60,274 nucleotides of DNA from NCBI GenBank assembly GCA_001574975.1, contig KQ965809.1, forward strand, positions 129,221-189,494, written 5' to 3'. Under the pieces are notes generated by a model. It was not told where the DNA came from and searched no databases. It worked only from the letters and a program-made list of their open reading frames with translations. Made by a program: the position numbers and the translations under genes. Shown here piece after piece: positions 56,750-60,274 of the stretch (position 1 is the stretch's first letter; each line of letters opens with the position of its first letter). Source of the DNA: Gonapodya prolifera JEL478. Taxonomy: Eukaryota > Monoblepharomycota > Monoblepharidomycetes > Monoblepharidales > Gonapodyaceae.

Positions 56750-58870
56750 AAATCACATGCCAAATAAGACAGTGACAATGTTCCAATCAAGTCATACACA
56801 TCCTGGAATGTTTTGCACAATTGTGTGGTGTATCTCAAGTTGCTTTCAGGCTTTACCTTTAACCTGGCATTGCTGTAAGGTTATGTGCCTGCAGTGTTGG
56901 TGGTTTTGTAAATTTGTTTCATGCTCTTATTCTTGGAGAGTGTATCATTATTTTAGATCAAAGCATGCACAACAGCAGAGTAACTGCCACCTGGCCACTT
57001 GATCTGATCAGGGGTGTAGTGTGCTTTTCAACTGTGTGCAATGCATGGCACTTGCTCACAATTCCCTTTCATAATCCATATTCCTTGGTTAGGTGGAATG
57101 AGTGCCATGAAAGGAGAGTTGCACAATATTGTTTGCAATACAACATTCTTGGTGGATATGGTTGTGGATCTCTGATATGCCATGCAGATGTAGTTTGTAC
57201 AGCTTTCCAACATCATGCTTCTGGCAATTGCCTTCTGCGTGGCATGCATGACATTGAAGGTTCTTTCTTTCATACATCAGGCAGTGTGTCAGCAATGTAT
57301 GATCATATATTGTCACTATAGTGAGAGCATCAAGGCTGGCTCCTTTTGTTAGCATAGCACTAGATTGGCATGCCTGGTCTTCTTATATTTTTAAAGGTGT
57401 CCTTAGACTCCACAGATTCCAAGTGCTGTGCTGCTACACACAGTTAATTGGCAGCACCTGTGAAGTACCTACCATTCTACTACTTTCCTGGAATGCAGTG
57501 TGCTATGTATGCTTGACAATAGGCTGTTTCAAAAGGGAAAAACCTATTTGTCTCACAAATTGCTTTTGGATGCTGCAAAGAGGATGAGAGAAGGAATTTT
57601 GACCTTGCAGGTGGTGTCATTGCAGTGAGTCTGGTGGTTTGTTCCCACATCTTCCAAACAAGATCTGTTGTCCTGCAAAAGAGCACTCTCCATCTCTAAC
57701 ATTGGTTGTTGATTTTAGCCTTGCTGAAAACAGTGACTGTGGCATTCCAATCACTTCACAAACATTTCAGGTCATTTTGAACAGTTGCCTTTCTCACCTT
57801 ACCCAGCTTTCAGGCACCACCTTTGACTACTTAGCTTTGTTTGATTACATGCCTGCAGTGTCAGTGTTTTATATGATTTTCATACTTTCATGAATTGTGA
57901 CTTTTTAAGGGATTAAAGATTGTGATATCAGAGTTTGAAATCAATATTTTAGATCAAGGTATGTGCCAGAGCAGATAAACTGGTCTCTGTGATCAGATTG
58001 CCTCTGCTATTTTCCTGCATGTCTGTTTTACAGCATTTGGCACTCCCTGCCATCATGTTCCCTTTCATAAACAGAGCACATGTTGGATTTAACAAATGTT
58101 CCTCATGCTGCTTTCAAGGTGCACATTTAACCAGCATGCAATTATGCCTGGATAGATGTTTTTGTGATTGCTGTGCTCAAGTTAGAGGAAGCAGTGATGG
58201 TTTTGTACCTGGTATCAATATTTTGGATCAAGTCATCCACCAGACCAGAGAGCCCAGTCTGTGAGATCAGCATGAGCTAAATTGGTTAGTGGTCCCTGTG
58301 ACTGTCATTCATCACGCTCCATGATATCATCTTTTGATCTGCATTCTATGGTGAGCTGACATAACAACCATTACAGAGGTGAGAGGAGTTGTACCATATG
58401 GTTTTACAGCTCCATCTTATTTCTGGATGTGCCATGTGGTTGGGGATTCCTGACATGTCATGGAGCTGTACAGCTTTTTGCAACATCATGCTCATGAAAA
58501 TGAACTGCCTTCCCATAGTATGTATGACATGGAATGGTGATGAGATGGTTCTTGAAGTGTGTCTGCATGCTATATTGTCACTACTTTTACAGCACCAGAT
58601 GCAAGACTGGATCCTTGTTTTTGTAGCCAGGGAGCTTGCCTGGCATGCACACCATTCCTATCTCTTTTTGAATGCGTCCTTGTGCACAATTTATTGTAAT
58701 TGCTGTGCTTCTTGCACAATCAATGGTTTTATGTGTGGCATTTCCCATTCCAATACTCTCCAACATGTGGTGTGATGTGTGGTGAGCAGTGAGTCATTGT
58801 GAGGGACCTATTGCCATGCCAAACTGTATTTAGATACTGCAAAGAAATGGGTGAAAGTACTTTGCACTTC
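56750..58870. repeat. Degenerate tandem repeats, copies 2 and 3
   Basis: At least two further copies of the repeat seen at 50850-52030. Anchor A (a CARYGACTGTG-TCCAA type string, then TTGCACAA / CTTTCAGGC) occurs near 50890, 56770 and 57735. Anchor B (TGACATCATG...CCCTTTCA) occurs near 51163, 57050 and 58045. Anchor C (GGTGAG.TGACAT...TGTGCCAT.TGGTTGGGGATTCC) occurs near 51485, 57090 (weaker) and 58350. Unit length about 0.9-1.1 kb. No intact ORF. The hAT element interrupts the array. Confidence 0.75.
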
Positions 58871-60023
58871 CCCTATGTGGTATCACTGCTGGACTTTGAT
58901 GCTGATGATTTCATACATCTTTTGCACCCACACTGTCATCTGCAAAAGATTGTATTACTTACCAGTGAGTGATCCCTCTGTCTTTGTTTTGTAATGTTAA
59001 AGTGGATAATTAATGTTGTGCATGGCAGACTGCTTTAGCTGATGTCATGTTCCCTTTCAAATTTCATGAGATGGCCACATCCTGTAATCAGAAGATAACA
59101 TCAGTGTTGATGCTTGAGCCCTGAGCACCTGTCCTCCATTGGATATCAGCACTTTTCTTATAAGCACTGTAGCACAGTTTGAATCCAGCCAACTAAGAGC
59201 CATTAGAGAAGGCCTGTTGGCCTGCTCATTTGGATTTGGATGCCTCTGAGAGGATGGGAGAAAGAACTTCCAACTTCCAGGTGTCAAGAGTCTGCCATTG
59301 AGAATCTTTTCTCCTCCATGGCTCCCCCTCCCCCAAAACCAAATAGAAGCATTTTCCTTGCCATAGACTGTTCTCCAGTTTTGACATGTGGAGTCCATAT
59401 TGTTCCTCATGTCTGTAATGCATGACACCCCCTGAAATCATGCTCCCTGCTCCCATTCACATGTAATTGCTTAACAGAACAATAGAGCACAAAGACACAA
59501 ATGCACAAGACTTTTGTTTACAGTACACCAACATTGGGGGACATTTTTGGATGTCTCTGACAGTTCTTGGGAGTTGCCAAGGTTTTCTCTTTCTAACAGT
59601 GTAAAGAACAAGGGATGTGCTTCCCACTTCAAGTGCAGTGCCACTATGGTCTCTGCAGCAACAGCAAATGGTGTTTTGCACCTCTTTGCCCCTGGAATGG
59701 GAACAATTGTGTTACATACACACTAACAGCACAATTGTCTGTTGGGAGAGAACAGAAAGTCTAAGATATGTTTCCTACATGCAGAATAGTCAGAACTTGG
59801 ACAATGGTGACTGTACATTGCATGCAACTTAACCTTTTGGATTGGAGTGTTAAATTCAGAATCTGTGATTCATCAATTGTGACAGAAACCAAAAGTGACA
59901 CTATGTCTGGCCTACTTCAAGGATTTAGATTAAGGCTATGATTCAATTGTGGCCTCAGCACACCACAAACACGGAACACAGAATGACCGCAGCACAATAC
60001 AGTTTGCGCATCCCCACCGCGAG
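58871..60023. other. End of the CpG-poor block and upstream region of the CAP-Gly gene
   Basis: 58871-59930 continues the CpG-poor, stop-rich sequence, with a further weak copy of the repeat anchor at about 59040-59060 and 59410-59460. From about 59960 the composition changes abruptly to CpG-rich, marking the 5' region of the CAP-Gly gene. No gene supported before 60024. Confidence 0.55.
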
Positions 60024-60211
60024 ATGGACCCCGATGTGTCGATCGGCAGTATGCGCTCTGGCGCGACGACACCGACTGGCACTGGAACTGTGGACGGACT
60101 TGAGGAGGGCGTGCGTGTGGAGGTGCACGGAAACACGGGCACGCTGCGATACGTGGGATCGACCGACTTTGCCAGTGGGAGATGGGTCGGCATAGAGCTG
60201 GACAACCCTGT
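60024..60211 (+). CDS. First exon of a CAP-Gly domain protein (dynactin p150/CLIP-like), 3' end outside
   Basis: ATG 60024 gives MDPDVSIGSMRSGATTPTGT, then a CAP-Gly domain: EEGVRVEVHGNTGTLRYVGS, TDFASGRWVGIELDNP. The conserved GTLRYVG and FAxGxWVGIELDxP blocks are complete. The exon appears to end at a donor around 60212-60216 (an undetermined base and GGTGGGTG). CAP-Gly domains bind the EEY/F tails of tubulin and EB/CLIP proteins. An N-terminal CAP-Gly a few residues after the start is the layout of dynactin p150 (Nip100/Glued), but tubulin cofactors and CLIPs cannot be excluded without the downstream exons. Confidence 0.78.
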
Positions 60212-60274
60212 NGGTGGGTGCTGTCGAAGGGGGGTGCGGTGGTTGATTCTGTGTTGACTGTCGATTGCCAATGT

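Noticed and set aside
50850-58870. CRISPR-like or phage-type repeat array
   Set aside because: Repeats are about 1 kb, divergent and in a fungal genome; no short repeat-spacer structure.
1-60274. tRNA, rRNA or other structured RNA genes
   Set aside because: I looked for tRNA box A/B patterns and rRNA landmarks by eye and saw none convincing; a covariance-model scan would be decisive.

Overview
The window is nuclear DNA of a fungus. Most genes are broken by short GT...AG introns of about 45-70 nt. A POM152-type pore membrane nucleoporin (a fungal family), a fungal cellulose-binding module (CBM1) and an Ent3/epsinR adaptor all fit. The mixture (a Ycf45/SpoIIIAA-type ATPase fusion, a tocopherol-cyclase-like protein, PIF/Harbinger, hAT and Tc1/mariner elements) is compatible with an early-diverging, possibly zoosporic, fungus, but the phylum is inference and cannot be fixed from this window alone. 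All exon joins come from reading splice sites and frames by eye.

Layout. 1-501: 3' end of a single-pass membrane protein. 737-2313: short-chain dehydrogenase/reductase with many introns. 2546-3960 (minus): broken FAD monooxygenase. 4079-4920: broken ankyrin-repeat gene. 6401-8650 (minus): Ent3/epsinR clathrin adaptor. 8801-10186 (minus): C-terminal WD40 part of a rabconnectin-3/DMXL/Rav1-like protein. 11409-15743 (minus): a roughly 1,380-residue gene joining repeated winged-helix-like modules, a DEDDy 3'-5' exonuclease and a Ycf45/SpoIIIAA-type P-loop ATPase. 16896-17731: weak F-box-like gene. 17877-18576 (minus): Tc1/mariner relic. 18600-21116 (minus): what looks like the middle of the rabconnectin/Rav1-like protein, with nine DWS repeats. 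21500-26687: POM152. 26650-27430: decayed duplication behind POM152, leading into a MYND zinc-finger gene. 29076-30164: single-pass membrane protein. 30771-33844: CBM1 - polyproline - transmembrane - serine-rich tail protein. 35263-37420: decayed LRR/F-box-like gene. 38004-41444: GH2 beta-mannosidase-like protein. 42226-43736 (minus): tocopherol-cyclase-like protein. 43979-44984 and 48596-50277 (minus): two paralogous multi-pass membrane proteins, separated by a PIF/Harbinger-like element (45794-48515) that holds an intact DDE transposase, a 556-nt assembly gap and an HMG-box ORF. 50850-59950: CpG-poor block of degenerate repeats with an inactive hAT element (52566-55846, 8-bp target duplication). 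60024-end: first exon of a CAP-Gly protein.

How the genes relate. Ent3 and rabconnectin/RAVE both act on Golgi/endosome traffic and V-ATPase acidification, but neighbours in fungal genomes are rarely functionally linked, so I do not infer an operon-like unit. The two most unusual proteins are the exonuclease-ATPase fusion and the CBM1 protein with a membrane span and a large cytoplasmic tail. Several otherwise convincing genes need a one-base frame correction, often in short G or C runs, so part of the apparent gene decay may be assembly error.
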